DNA of 64,000 nt from an uncultured Lachnospiraceae bacterium (lineage in GTDB: Bacteria > Bacillota > Clostridia > Lachnospirales > Lachnospiraceae): assembly GCA_902476265.1 (NCBI GenBank), contig CABSCP010000015.1, positions 18,590 through 82,589 on the forward strand, in the 5' to 3' direction. Each line of letters opens with the position of its first letter. Positions within the stretch are counted from its first letter, which is position 1. Positions 40,663-48,905 of this stretch are shown one piece after another. The notes below the pieces were generated by a model. It did not search any database. It saw only the letters and a list, made by a program, of their open reading frames with translations, and was not told the origin of the DNA. Made by a program: the position numbers and the translations under genes.

Positions 40663-41415
40663 CTACCACCATTTGATCAGATCCGTCACTTCGTCCCTGA
40701 GTTTGTTGAAATCAAGATCCGTCACATCCCGGGGGCGGGGCAGATCATTTATGATTTCCTTCTTAATCGTGGTGGGTTTATTGGTCAGCACCAGAATCTT
40801 CTCGCTCAGATAAACCGCTTCTTCAATATTATGAGTGATGAAAATAACCGTGGTTCCCGTGCGCTGCCACAGACGGATCAGTTCGTCCTCCAGCTTATAG
40901 CGCAGCTCATTGTCCAGCTGTCCATACGGCTCGTCCATTAAAAGCAGCTCCGGCTTTACCGCAAACGCCCTGGCGATGGAAACACGCTGCAGCATGCTGG
41001 CGGAAAGCTGATCCGGATAATAATTCCGATATTCGGAAAGCCCCACCAGTTCCAGCATTTCCTCCACGCCCTCCCGGATTTTTTCCCTGGATTTTTTCTT
41101 GATTTTCAGCCCGTAAGCGATGTTTTCTTCTACAGTATACCATGGAAAGGAAGAATATTCCTGGAAAATATATGCCACATTATGTTTCTGCAGATCCACG
41201 GCTTCCCCGTTGATGAGAATCTCGCCTCCGGTCAGTTCATAAGCATTCAGCTTTGTCAGACAGTTTAAAAATGTGGTTTTCCCGCATCCGGTGGGGCCTA
41301 CCACACATAAAAATTCCCCTTTGTTCACCTGAAAGGAAATATCATCGAGCACCAGCAGATCCCCAAACCGTTTGGTCATGTGTGAAACCTGTACCTTCAC
41401 TTCGTTTTCATTCAC
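40663..41415 (-). CDS. Nitrate/sulfonate-type ABC importer ATPase 2
   Basis: 250 residues from a GTG with AGGAGG 8 nt upstream. Walker A GPTGCGKTT, Walker B LLLMDEPYGQLD and the H-loop FITHNIEEA mark the NitT/TauT (SsuB/TauB) family. The signature reads LSASMLQRVSIA instead of LSGGMRQR, so its half of the ATP site may be degenerate. Its canonical partner is the ATPase encoded just upstream. The sulfatase start follows 11 bp after its stop. Confidence 0.9.
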   Translation of the reverse strand: MNENEVKVQVSHMTKRFGDLLVLDDISFQVNKGEFLCVVGPTGCGKTTFLNCLTKLNAYELTGGEILINGEAVDLQKHNVAYIFQEYSSFPWYTVEENIAYGLKIKKKSREKIREGVEEMLELVGLSEYRNYYPDQLSASMLQRVSIARAFAVKPELLLMDEPYGQLDNELRYKLEDELIRLWQRTGTTVIFITHNIEEAVYLSEKILVLTNKPTTIKKEIINDLPRPRDVTDLDFNKLRDEVTDLIKWW

Positions 41416-41427
41416 GCCCTTTTCCTC

Positions 41428-42198
41428 CTATAATGTGGACTCGCCGATTTGTTCTATCTGCCGGCGTATCTGCAAAAAAGCCGGATCACTGTACTTGCGG
41501 GGTCTTTTCAGATCCACCCGGATTTCCTGTCTGATATGCATGGGCGTATTGGTGAGTATGATGATTCTGTCCGCCAGATAAACCGCCTCTTCACTGTTAT
41601 TGGTCACAAAAACAACCGTGCGCTTCTCCTTTTGCCAGATCTTTTCCAGTTCCGCTTCCATCATATACCGAGTCTGTGCGTCCAGATGTCCGAAGGGCTC
41701 ATCCATCAGCATGACTTTCGGATCATTGGCATAAGCACGCGCGATGCCAACGCGCTGGCGCATCCCGCCGGATAAGCGGTTGGGATACGTGTTCTCAAAT
41801 CCCTTCAATCCCACCAGGTCAATGAAATAGTCGGCATGTTTTCGGCGGGCCTTTTTATCCATTCCTCTGCTCTTTGGGCCGAATTCCACATTTCCCATCA
41901 CCGTACAGAACGGAAAGAGAGCCGTCCTCTGATAGACCACCCCTCTGTCAGGGCCGGGAGCGGTCACCTTTTTCCCATCCACGAAAACTTCTCCTGAAGT
42001 GGGAAGTTCCAGCCCGGCGATCAGATTGATCATGGTCGTTTTTCCGCACTGCCCGGGGCCGAACAGGACCACAAACTCATTTTCCGCCACGTCCAGAGTG
42101 ACTCCTTTGACCACCTCATTGGTTTTATGTTCCGAATAAAAAATCTTTCCCACATCCTTCATGGAAATGACAGGGGTTATGCGTCCATTCTGTTCCAT
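41428..42198 (-). CDS. Nitrate/sulfonate-type ABC importer ATPase 1
   Basis: 256 residues, start ATG at 42198 with GGGAGG 8 nt upstream. The Walker A is GPGQCGKTT (Gln in place of the usual residue), the signature LSGGMRQRVGIA, Walker B VMLMDEPFGHLD and H-loop FVTNNSEEA (Asn where His is usual). The H-loop change means this subunit may rely on the other ATPase for hydrolysis: one has the normal signature, the other the normal switch His. The pair probably functions as a heterodimer. It overlaps the permease gene upstream. Confidence 0.9.
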   Translation of the reverse strand: MEQNGRITPVISMKDVGKIFYSEHKTNEVVKGVTLDVAENEFVVLFGPGQCGKTTMINLIAGLELPTSGEVFVDGKKVTAPGPDRGVVYQRTALFPFCTVMGNVEFGPKSRGMDKKARRKHADYFIDLVGLKGFENTYPNRLSGGMRQRVGIARAYANDPKVMLMDEPFGHLDAQTRYMMEAELEKIWQKEKRTVVFVTNNSEEAVYLADRIIILTNTPMHIRQEIRVDLKRPRKYSDPAFLQIRRQIEQIGESTL

Positions 42199-42959
42199 GC
42201 GCAAAGCCTCCCTTCGATTTTCCGCATCAGCGTTGCCAAAAACAGCCCCACTACGCCAACCACAATCATGCCGACCATAACCAGCGTGATATTCAGCGTA
42301 TCATTTCCGCGCAGAATCAGCCATCCGCAGCCTTCCTGGGCGCCCACCATTTCTGCCGCCAGCACAGCCATCCAGCTGGTGGAGAGCGCGACCTGCATTC
42401 CCGCAAAAATCTGAGGGGTACAAGACGGCAGGATAACGCGGAAGAAAATGCCCTTATCACTCGTTCCCAGCATCCTGGCGGCTCCGACAAGCTCCGGGTC
42501 CACATTCTGCGCAGCCGTATAAGAATTCAGCGTCACATTGGTAAAAGCGCCGATCCCCGTGATCACATACTTGGGTGTTTCCCCGATGCCGAAAAACAGG
42601 ATCACCAGGGGAATCCAGGCGATGGGAGGAATGGGGCGCAGCAGTTCAAAAACAGGTTTTACAATAGCCCTCGCCCAGTCTGAGGTTCCCATCGCAATCC
42701 CCACGGTCACGCCGGCCGCCGTCGCCACCCCAAAACCAACCGCCACCCGGCGCAGGCTCACCATAAGGTGCCCCATGACCGTATATTTCCCGATGGGTTC
42801 CGTAAAGGATTTCACCAGAAGCTTTACCACCGGCCAGGGGCCGGGCGTCGTCTCCCTGGCGCTTGTAAAGGTCGTGATAAACCACCAGAATACAAAGAAA
42901 AACGCGATGGAAAAAAACGCGTACACAACCGCCTGTCTGTCCCATTTTTTCTTTTTCAT
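42177..42959 (-). CDS. NitT/TauT-type ABC permease 2
   Basis: 260 residues from the ATG at 42959, whose ATGA overlaps the stop of the previous permease. Six helices are predicted. The family motifs are LRPIPPIAWIPLVILFFGIGE and the EAA-type loop LVGAARMLGTSDKGIFFRVILPSCTPQIFAG. It forms half of the membrane channel with the permease encoded upstream. The two are clear paralogues, so the channel is likely a heterodimer. Confidence 0.91.
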   Translation of the reverse strand: MKKKKWDRQAVVYAFFSIAFFFVFWWFITTFTSARETTPGPWPVVKLLVKSFTEPIGKYTVMGHLMVSLRRVAVGFGVATAAGVTVGIAMGTSDWARAIVKPVFELLRPIPPIAWIPLVILFFGIGETPKYVITGIGAFTNVTLNSYTAAQNVDPELVGAARMLGTSDKGIFFRVILPSCTPQIFAGMQVALSTSWMAVLAAEMVGAQEGCGWLILRGNDTLNITLVMVGMIVVGVVGLFLATLMRKIEGRLCAWNRMDA

Positions 42960-43759
42960 CCTCTGCGCCCTCCTTTCACCATTTTTTTCTCCAGCATATT
43001 TAAAAGAGCCGTGAGCAAAATTCCCACGCAACCGATGGTCAGCATCCCCACGATGATCAGATCTGCTCTGGCTAACGTCCGGTTCAGCTGAATCATATAG
43101 CCAAGTCCTTTATTGGATGCCAGCATTTCCGCCGCACACAGCGTCATCCAGGCGGTGCCAAGCGAAATGCGCAGTCCTGTAAAAATCAGAGGCAGCGCTG
43201 TGGGAATTGCCACCGTAAAGAGCATATCGGTGTAGGAAGCGCCGAATGTCTGGGCCACCCATAAGTGAACCTGTTTTGTCTGTTTGATTCCGGAATAAGA
43301 GTTGATCACGCAGGGAACAAACGCCGATACAAAGATAATGGCCGACTTGGCGCCCAGACCGATGCCGAACCATAAAATCATCAGCGGAATCCAGGCGATG
43401 GTGGGCACGGGTCTGATCAGATCAAAAAGCGGCGTGACAAACAGATCCACCTTCCGAAACCAGGCCATGGCGATGCCCAGCGGCACTCCCACCAGCGCGC
43501 CCAGCAGATAACCGGAAACAGCCACCTTTAAGCTAGCGCCGATGTGCCCGAATAATGTTGCGCCGTCTGGGGCTTTTGCGGTCAGTTTTACGAGAAAAGC
43601 CTGAAAGACCTGTACCGGACTGGGCAGAATATACTCCGGCTTTAGGTGCAGCACAGCCGTGCACACATACCAGACCGTAAAAAACAAGAGCAGGGAAATA
43701 GCCGAAACAACGGAAAATTTTATTTTTTTCTTCCGGCGCATCCTTTCATATTCATTCAT
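42956..43759 (-). CDS. NitT/TauT-type ABC permease 1
   Basis: 267 residues starting at the ATG at 43759 (AAAGGAG upstream). Six helices; motifs LIRPVPTIAWIPLMILWFGIG and the coupling loop WVAQTFGASYTDMLFTVAIPTALPLIFTG. Basic residues (RMRRKKKIK) precede the first helix. It is paired with the second permease to pass the substrate handed over by the lipoprotein. Confidence 0.91.
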   Translation of the reverse strand: MNEYERMRRKKKIKFSVVSAISLLLFFTVWYVCTAVLHLKPEYILPSPVQVFQAFLVKLTAKAPDGATLFGHIGASLKVAVSGYLLGALVGVPLGIAMAWFRKVDLFVTPLFDLIRPVPTIAWIPLMILWFGIGLGAKSAIIFVSAFVPCVINSYSGIKQTKQVHLWVAQTFGASYTDMLFTVAIPTALPLIFTGLRISLGTAWMTLCAAEMLASNKGLGYMIQLNRTLARADLIIVGMLTIGCVGILLTALLNMLEKKMVKGGRRG

Positions 43760-43830
43760 GTAAACTCTCCTTTTAACGTTTAAAAAGGGAAGGGGAAATG
43801 CTTTTCTCCTTCCCTTCATACTCCTGTTCT

Positions 43831-44928
43831 TTAGTAACCAAGAACCTTTCTCACCATCGTGTCATCCACATGTTTTGCAATTTCAGGAAATTTCGCGGAT
43901 TCCAGCAATTCCTGGGATACCCAGAATTCCCCGGTGATCTGTACGGAATCCCCCACGGTAATGCCTTTGGCTTCTTCGGATGTCACAAAAGGACGGGTGG
44001 AGATTTCGGTTTTGCAGGCATCCAGATCGGAATCCGAACCGTTTTCGATATACCAGTCCAAAAGCAGCTGAGCCGCCATTTCCTGATCATTCTGCAGGGC
44101 ATCCGTAGCCTGGAAAAATGCCTTTATATATTTTTCCACAATGTCCCCCCGCTGGTCATGGGCCTTTGCGGAACAAATGATGGAGTCATACTGAGGCACC
44201 CCCAGGGAAGACAGGCTGGAGGTCACCACGAATCCCTCTTTTTCGGCCTGATAGGAGGTCGGAGGATTCAATGCCGCCACATCACAGTTTCCGGTCTGAA
44301 GGGCCTGGTATGCGGAAGGAAAATCCATGCTGACAATATTCACATCATCTGTGGTCATCCCCAGCGCTTCCAGCCATTTGATCACATTTAAGTGGGAAAT
44401 GGTCCCCGTATTGGTCGCAATCGTGATCCCCTTTACGGTTTCCGCATTGCCGTATACATCCGGATAAGATGGATTGTCCCCTTTCACGTCGGCGATCGGA
44501 GAATCTTTTTTGCAGAGCGTATACAGCCCGCCTTCGGAATGGGCGATATCCGCCACGCAATATGCACCGTAAATTGCCAGCGAGTTTACGGCTGCAGCGC
44601 TTAAAGTTCCGATTTCCCACTCATCCGCTGCCAGCGCTTCATTCATTGTGCCGCCGTTTGCAAAATAAACCGTCTCAATTTTAAAACCGTTTTCCACATC
44701 CAGCCCCTGATCAATCATGTACTTGATCGGAATACTGTTCAAGAATGGCATTACCGCCACCTTTACCACGGGAAGATCCGCTGTCTCTCCTCCCGCTTTC
44801 TGTTCTCCTGCGCTTTCTTCCTGCTGTCCCGTCGTGTCCGCCGGTTTTGCCGTATTCCCGCAGGCCGTCAGGGCCGCCGCCATCACAAAAGCCATCGCTG
44901 CTGCAAGTATCTTTCTCATCCTCTTCAT
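43831..44928 (-). CDS. Substrate-binding lipoprotein of the sulfatase-linked ABC importer
   Basis: 365 residues. Lipoprotein signal MRKILAAAMAFVMAAALTAC with lipid-linked Cys, then a Thr/Glu linker. The body is of the NMT1/SsuA-TauA family: VVKVAVMPFLNSIPIKYMIDQGL, ANGGTMNEALAADEWEIGTLSA, TNTGTISHLNVIKWLEALGM, and PPTSYQAEKEGFVVTSS. These receptors bind small anions such as sulfonates, sulfate esters, nitrate or aromatic acids. Given the sulfatase in the operon, a small organosulfate is the best guess. It is the first gene of the eight-gene operon. Confidence 0.9.
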   Translation of the reverse strand: MKRMRKILAAAMAFVMAAALTACGNTAKPADTTGQQEESAGEQKAGGETADLPVVKVAVMPFLNSIPIKYMIDQGLDVENGFKIETVYFANGGTMNEALAADEWEIGTLSAAAVNSLAIYGAYCVADIAHSEGGLYTLCKKDSPIADVKGDNPSYPDVYGNAETVKGITIATNTGTISHLNVIKWLEALGMTTDDVNIVSMDFPSAYQALQTGNCDVAALNPPTSYQAEKEGFVVTSSLSSLGVPQYDSIICSAKAHDQRGDIVEKYIKAFFQATDALQNDQEMAAQLLLDWYIENGSDSDLDACKTEISTRPFVTSEEAKGITVGDSVQITGEFWVSQELLESAKFPEIAKHVDDTMVRKVLGY

Positions 44929-44964
44929 CCTTTCCTCTCCTTTTCCTTCTTTTTTGCTGTCTTT

Positions 44965-44994
44965 ACTATACCATTCGTCCTGCTTCTGCGTAAA
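44965..44994 (-). promoter_or_regulatory. Weak promoter of the sulfatase/ABC operon
   Basis: Minus strand: -10 TATAGT (44965-44970) with a poor -35 TTTACG (44989-44994) at 18 bp. The weak -35 suits a promoter needing an activator such as the YesN-type regulator of the operon. Upstream, 44995-45209 is very AT-rich and I see no gene in it; it may hold regulator sites. Confidence 0.55.
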
Positions 44995-45209
44995 TTCAAT
45001 ATCTTGATATATGTTTCACTTTTTTGACATAATGCCTTTTTCACCCTCAAATCTTCCGTTTTTATGCGCATTTTATATAATTACTTTTTTTACTTTTTCT
45101 CTATCTCCAAAATATTTCCATCATAATATCTATTTTCCCTTTCCTTTTTAATCCATTCTGCCAAACACTGTTTTTTCCCCGGTCCTATGTAATAATTTGA
45201 AAACAGGCG

Positions 45210-45238
45210 TTGAAAAGGTGGATTTCCTATGCTATACT
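45210..45238 (+). promoter_or_regulatory. pyrBI promoter
   Basis: Plus strand: -35 TTGAAA (45210-45215), 17-bp spacer, -10 TATACT (45233-45238). The start near 45245 gives a leader of about 180 nt before pyrB. Confidence 0.75.
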
Positions 45239-45323
45239 ATTCAAAATATGTCCTGTCAGACGGCCGGCCGCTCTGTTATGAGTCAGATATCCCGCTGATG
45301 AGCCGCCGCTTCCAGGAGGAAGA

Positions 45324-45341
45324 ATGCTTCGGACTTGTTAA
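45324..45341 (+). CDS. Possible five-codon leader ORF of pyrB
   Basis: CCAGGAGGAAGA precedes ATGCTTCGGACTTGTTAA, coding M-L-R-T-C. It ends 18 nt before the leader terminator. The CTTCGG within it is complementary to TCGAAG in the terminator's left arm, so a ribosome here could affect folding. The ribosome site is strong; function is inference. Confidence 0.45.
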   Translation: MLRTC

Positions 45342-45359
45342 GTTTTCAGCAGCATCTGA

Positions 45360-45393
45360 AATCGAAGGGAAATTTTTCTCTTCGATTTTCTTT
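45360..45393 (+). terminator. pyrB leader terminator (attenuator)
   Basis: Twelve-base-pair stem AATCGAAGGGAA/TTCTCTTCGATT (45360-45371, 45376-45387; one G-U), ATTT loop, followed by TTCTTTG. It lies 32 bp before the pyrB start, downstream of the pyrBI promoter. No PyrR-binding consensus was noticed, so control by pyrimidine-sensitive pausing or translation is possible. Confidence 0.75.
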
Positions 45394-45424
45394 GAGCAAA
45401 AAAGAGAAAAAGGAGACGAACCTT

Positions 45425-46342
45425 ATGAGACATCTGATGAACCCGCTGGATTTTTCAGTGGAAGAACTGGAGAAGCTTTTTGATCTGGCAAATGATATCG
45501 AACACAACATGTCCAAATACGCTCATGTCTGCAGCGGCAAAAAGCTGGCAACCTGTTTTTATGAGCCCAGCACCCGCACCCGTTTGAGTTTTGAAGCTGC
45601 CATGTTAAACCTGGGCGGCAGCGTTCTCGGTTTTTCCGACGCGGGCAGTTCCTCCGCTGCCAAAGGGGAAAGCGTTTCGGATACCATCCGCATCATTTCC
45701 TGTTATGCCGACATCTGCGCCATGCGTCATCCCAAAGAGGGCGCTCCCATGGTAGCAGCGGAAAAATCCGGCATTCCCGTCATCAATGCCGGCGACGGCG
45801 GCCACCAGCATCCTACCCAGACACTGACAGACCTTTTGACCATCCGTTCCTTAAAAGGCCATCTGGACCATCTCACCATCGGCCTTTGCGGGGATTTAAA
45901 ATTTGGACGCACCGTCCATTCCCTCATCAACGCCCTCTCCCGCTATGATAACATGCACTTCATCTTCATATCCCCTGATGAACTGCGGATTCCCGATTAC
46001 ATCACGGAAATGTTAAAAGAAAAAAACATTCCTTATGAAGAAGTGATCCGTCTGGAAGATAAAATGCCCGAGCTTGACATCCTCTACATGACGCGGGTGC
46101 AGAAAGAGCGTTTCTTCAACGAAGAAGATTACATCCGCTTAAAGGATTTTTATATCCTCAATAAAAAGAAAATGGAACTGGCTCCCGCCGATATGCTGGT
46201 GCTCCACCCGCTTCCCAGAGTCAACGAAATCTCCGTGGATGTGGATGACGATCCCCGCGCCGTTTATTTTAAACAGGCGCAGTATGGCGTCTATGTGAGA
46301 ATGGCGCTGATCCTGACACTTTTAAAGATCCGTGTTGACTGA
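45425..46342 (+). CDS. pyrB: Aspartate carbamoyltransferase catalytic subunit
   Basis: 305 residues from the ATG at 45425 (AAAAAGGAG upstream); a longer in-frame TTG start at 45335 would code through the attenuator. The enzyme joins carbamoyl phosphate and aspartate, the first committed step of pyrimidine synthesis. The phosphate loop S-T-R-T-R is at 49-53 (FYEPSTRTRLSFE), with MRHPKEGAP, GDGGHQHPTQTLTDLLTI, the DILYMTRVQKERF aspartate-binding Arg and the HPLPR motif. It is paired with pyrI, so the E. coli-type c6r6 assembly is expected. Confidence 0.96.
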   Translation: MRHLMNPLDFSVEELEKLFDLANDIEHNMSKYAHVCSGKKLATCFYEPSTRTRLSFEAAMLNLGGSVLGFSDAGSSSAAKGESVSDTIRIISCYADICAMRHPKEGAPMVAAEKSGIPVINAGDGGHQHPTQTLTDLLTIRSLKGHLDHLTIGLCGDLKFGRTVHSLINALSRYDNMHFIFISPDELRIPDYITEMLKEKNIPYEEVIRLEDKMPELDILYMTRVQKERFFNEEDYIRLKDFYILNKKKMELAPADMLVLHPLPRVNEISVDVDDDPRAVYFKQAQYGVYVRMALILTLLKIRVD

Positions 46343-46361
46343 TTGACAAAGGAGGATTACC

Positions 46362-46796
46362 ATGTTAAATGTAGGAAGAATCGAAGAAGGCTTTGTACTT
46401 GACCATATTGAGGCCGGCATGGCCATGTCCATCTATCATCATCTTCAGCTGGACAAGCTGGACTGCACCGTCGCCATCATCAAGAATGCGCGCAGCAACA
46501 AGATGGGCAAAAAAGATATCCTGAAAGTGGAATGCGACGTGGATATGATGGACCTGGATGTGCTGGGCTTTATCGACCACAACATTACGGTCAACGTGAT
46601 TAAAAACGGCGATATCGTGGAGAAAAAGGATTTACAGCTTCCCAAACAGATCAAAAATGTCATCCGCTGCAAGAACCCCCGCTGCATCACTTCCATCGAA
46701 CAGGAACTGCCCCATGTTTTCGTGCTCGCCGATCCCAAAAAAGAAGTTTACCGCTGCAAATACTGCGAAGAAAAGTTTGATAAGAGAAATCTGTGA
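46362..46796 (+). CDS. pyrI: Aspartate carbamoyltransferase regulatory subunit
   Basis: 144 residues. An N-terminal nucleotide-binding domain starts MLNVGRIEEGFVLDHI and contains the conserved Lys/His region. The C-terminal zinc domain has four cysteines, Cys103 and Cys108 (CKNPRC) with Cys132 and Cys135 (CKYC). It binds CTP/ATP and confers allosteric control on PyrB. It lies 19 bp after pyrB with an AAAGGAGG site. Confidence 0.96.
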   Translation: MLNVGRIEEGFVLDHIEAGMAMSIYHHLQLDKLDCTVAIIKNARSNKMGKKDILKVECDVDMMDLDVLGFIDHNITVNVIKNGDIVEKKDLQLPKQIKNVIRCKNPRCITSIEQELPHVFVLADPKKEVYRCKYCEEKFDKRNL

Positions 46797-46822
46797 CTAC
46801 CCGGAAGGAGGGAAAAGCCAAT

Positions 46823-47386
46823 ATGTCTTTCATTGACGAACTCAAAAAAGAAATACACCGTGAAGCGCCGGAGGAACCCGCCCCCATTCATCCCCGTTTA
46901 AACGAGGAACGTTTTCGGTCTTTTCTGCAGGAAGAGCTTTCCCGCCTCCAGGCGGAAGTCAGAGCGGCAGCCCAGGCAGGAAATTATACGTCGGCCGGGG
47001 AAAAACATATCTTCGAAGGCACCCGGCTCTGGCATGAGGGCGATTACCGCCACGGCACGAGTTCACTGGCTTCCTTCTATCCTTTCCTTTCCAGAGATGT
47101 TATCCTGGAAAAAGAAATCCTGACACAGCGTAAAAAGCTTCTTTTCGGTTACCGCTATGAAGTCCGCTTTTCTCTGACGGAAGAAGGCGCCGCTTATTAT
47201 CAGCTGTTCACCGAAGGGCTTTTAAAGGAGGGCATCGTCGTCACAAGCCTTTTTGTGAAAGACGAACAGGGGAAAACTTTTTCTCTCCCCTATACTGCCA
47301 GCGGCAGCACCAAATATGACTTTGAGCTGGAACACTATCTGAATAATTATCCCACGTTATACTATTCTTACCGCATCGAAATTTGA
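46823..47386 (+). CDS. Conserved protein of unknown function
   Basis: 187 residues from the ATG at 46823 (AAGGAGGG upstream); an in-frame start at 46793 overlaps pyrI. No signal or membrane segment. The N-terminal part is a charged helix (FRSFLQEELSRLQAEVRAA). After it come about 110 residues of alternating strands, with GTRLWHEGDYRHGTSS, LLFGYRYEVRFSLTEEGAAYYQ and LPYTASGSTKYDFELEHYL. I do not recognise the family. Its place 27 bp after pyrI and before a terminator makes it the third gene of the operon, but a link to pyrimidines is unproven. Confidence 0.75.
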   Translation: MSFIDELKKEIHREAPEEPAPIHPRLNEERFRSFLQEELSRLQAEVRAAAQAGNYTSAGEKHIFEGTRLWHEGDYRHGTSSLASFYPFLSRDVILEKEILTQRKKLLFGYRYEVRFSLTEEGAAYYQLFTEGLLKEGIVVTSLFVKDEQGKTFSLPYTASGSTKYDFELEHYLNNYPTLYYSYRIEI

Positions 47387-47400
47387 AAAATCTAATATGC

Positions 47401-47439
47401 AAAAAATGCGCCTGTCCTTTTTGGACAGAGCGCATTTTT
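47401..47439. terminator. Bidirectional terminator after the pyrBI operon
   Basis: AAAAAATGCGC-CTGTCC pairs with GGACAG-A-GCGCATTTTT around a TTTTT loop; T/A runs flank both sides. It separates converging genes. Confidence 0.9.
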
Positions 47440-47446
47440 CATACCT

Positions 47447-47998
47447 TCAATACTGAGTGCGGTCTTCAATATATTCCATCATTCCAGGGTTTATGTGAAT
47501 TTTAACGCTTTTCACATAATACGTGTTATAGGAGGACAGCTTCTTTTCTTTCATATCCTTTAATATCCTGTCCTTATTTTCCATGAAAAGCTCAAATTCA
47601 TTTCCGGTAAACCTGGAATGCATTTCCACATAACCGGAAATGTCCTGCTCCTTTTCCCCTTCTCCAACCGCTTCCCAGTAGGAAAGCCTGGGGCTCACCT
47701 GCCTGCTGTTATAGATCACTTTATAACAGATCTGCCCCATGGGAATCGTTTCATCTTCCACCAGCGCTACATCCTCCATGACGCCGGCTCCATAATAAGG
47801 GTTCAGCACCAGCTTCTTCCCTTCCACAGGTTCATATTCATAGATAAATTCCCCTTCCACCATATCTTCTTCGCCCAGGACCACCGAACCGCCGTACTCC
47901 ATCCCGGCATATTCTCCGAAAGCGATTCCGGTCCCGATCCCGCTCAGCAGGACCCCCGCTGCAAAAATGGATAATAAGATCACATGAATCCTACGCAT
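47447..47998 (-). CDS. Secreted or membrane-anchored protein of a PadR/DUF1700 cassette
   Basis: 183 residues. An N-terminal hydrophobic segment (about 5-28, HVILLSIFAAGVLLSGIGTG) acts as signal or anchor, followed by a soluble domain facing outward. That domain is rich in short strands (VLGEEDMVEGEFIYEYEP, KKLVLNPYYGAGVMEDVALV), recalling but not clearly matching the DUF4097 adhesin-like proteins usually found third in such cassettes. The start codon overlaps the end of the DUF1700 gene by 8 bp, so the two are translated together. Confidence 0.78.
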   Translation of the reverse strand: MRRIHVILLSIFAAGVLLSGIGTGIAFGEYAGMEYGGSVVLGEEDMVEGEFIYEYEPVEGKKLVLNPYYGAGVMEDVALVEDETIPMGQICYKVIYNSRQVSPRLSYWEAVGEGEKEQDISGYVEMHSRFTGNEFELFMENKDRILKDMKEKKLSSYNTYYVKSVKIHINPGMMEYIEDRTQY

Positions 47999-48854
47999 TT
48001 ACCGTTTCCTCCTCAACCGCATTTTCTTCGTCCATGATCTGCTGTTTCTTTTCCGCTGTCCTCTTGCGCACAATCAGAGTAAAACAGAAAACTGTCATGC
48101 TCACGCTGCAAAGCGTCAATCCCAAAAATCCAATGGTAATGCCCACAAGCGGATATCCCTGTATCAAAAGCACCACAAGCGTTCCCAAAAGGAACAGGCT
48201 GAAACTGGATAACCCTCCCATTACAATCCCCGTGCCGCCGATAAATAAATTCCAAAAGACTTTGATACACCACAGAATAGCCAGGCAGCAACCTCTGCAC
48301 ATTCCTGACAATATGGAAAGGAATGTATTGCCGTTCTTTTTCTCCATTTTTTCTCTTTTCTCCTTCTTCGGTATGTTTACCGCAAAACGTTCTTTCTTTT
48401 TCTTCGGTTCTTCTTCCATCAGCCGGTCGTCTGCACCCTCTGTTTCCTCCTTCGGCATTCCGCCTTTCAACAGATTCCGGAAGAAATCGCTGCACTTCTT
48501 CGCCCAGCCTTTGACGTTCTGTTTGGCCTTTCCGCAAGTTTCCGCCAGCCATTTCCAGCAGCCTTTGAAAAAAATTCCAATTTTCAGCAGCGCTTTTTGG
48601 GCCCGGTTCTCTTTTCCGGCGGTGTCCTCTCCCGCCTTCCCGTCAAAATCCACCCGGACATGGTATGCCTGCAGGATGTCCGACGCCAGTTCGTCCAGAT
48701 CGCCGAAATCCGCAATAGCCGCTTCCTCTGTCATGGCCCCGGCTGCTTTCATATCAATGTGCTGTTCATATTCATTCAGGATATCTTCCAGTTCATTTTC
48801 ATCGAGAATGGAAAGCTTCTTTCGTAAAATTTCCAAAAACTCTGCCTTATTCAT
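47991..48854 (-). CDS. DUF1700 family membrane protein
   Basis: About 288 residues from ATG at 48854, with GGGGG 7 nt upstream; another ATG lies two codons earlier. The first about 70 residues are the DUF1700/HAAS-type helical domain: MNKAEFLEILRKKLSIL, then ELEDILNEYEQHID, EEAAIADFGDLDELASDIL. A long basic, coiled cytoplasmic region follows (KKKKERFAVNIPKKEKREKMEKKNG spans about 155-180). Then come three hydrophobic segments (about 182-260). Such proteins are always near PadR regulators and may relay envelope state. It lies between padR and the secreted protein. Confidence 0.85.
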   Translation of the reverse strand: MNKAEFLEILRKKLSILDENELEDILNEYEQHIDMKAAGAMTEEAAIADFGDLDELASDILQAYHVRVDFDGKAGEDTAGKENRAQKALLKIGIFFKGCWKWLAETCGKAKQNVKGWAKKCSDFFRNLLKGGMPKEETEGADDRLMEEEPKKKKERFAVNIPKKEKREKMEKKNGNTFLSILSGMCRGCCLAILWCIKVFWNLFIGGTGIVMGGLSSFSLFLLGTLVVLLIQGYPLVGITIGFLGLTLCSVSMTVFCFTLIVRKRTAEKKQQIMDEENAVEEETVNA

Positions 48855-48905
48855 CTTCATACCCCCGCATACCACAGGATCTCCCGTGATACTGCCTTAA
48901 TCCTT

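Noticed and set aside
44995..45209. Riboswitch or T-box upstream of pyrB or the sulfatase operon
   Set aside because: The stretch is AT-rich without stable paired elements, and lies outside both predicted transcripts.
45229..45483. 84-codon frame upstream of and overlapping pyrB
   Set aside because: Its ATG lies inside the spacer of the pyrBI promoter (45210-45238), so the transcript would not contain the start codon.
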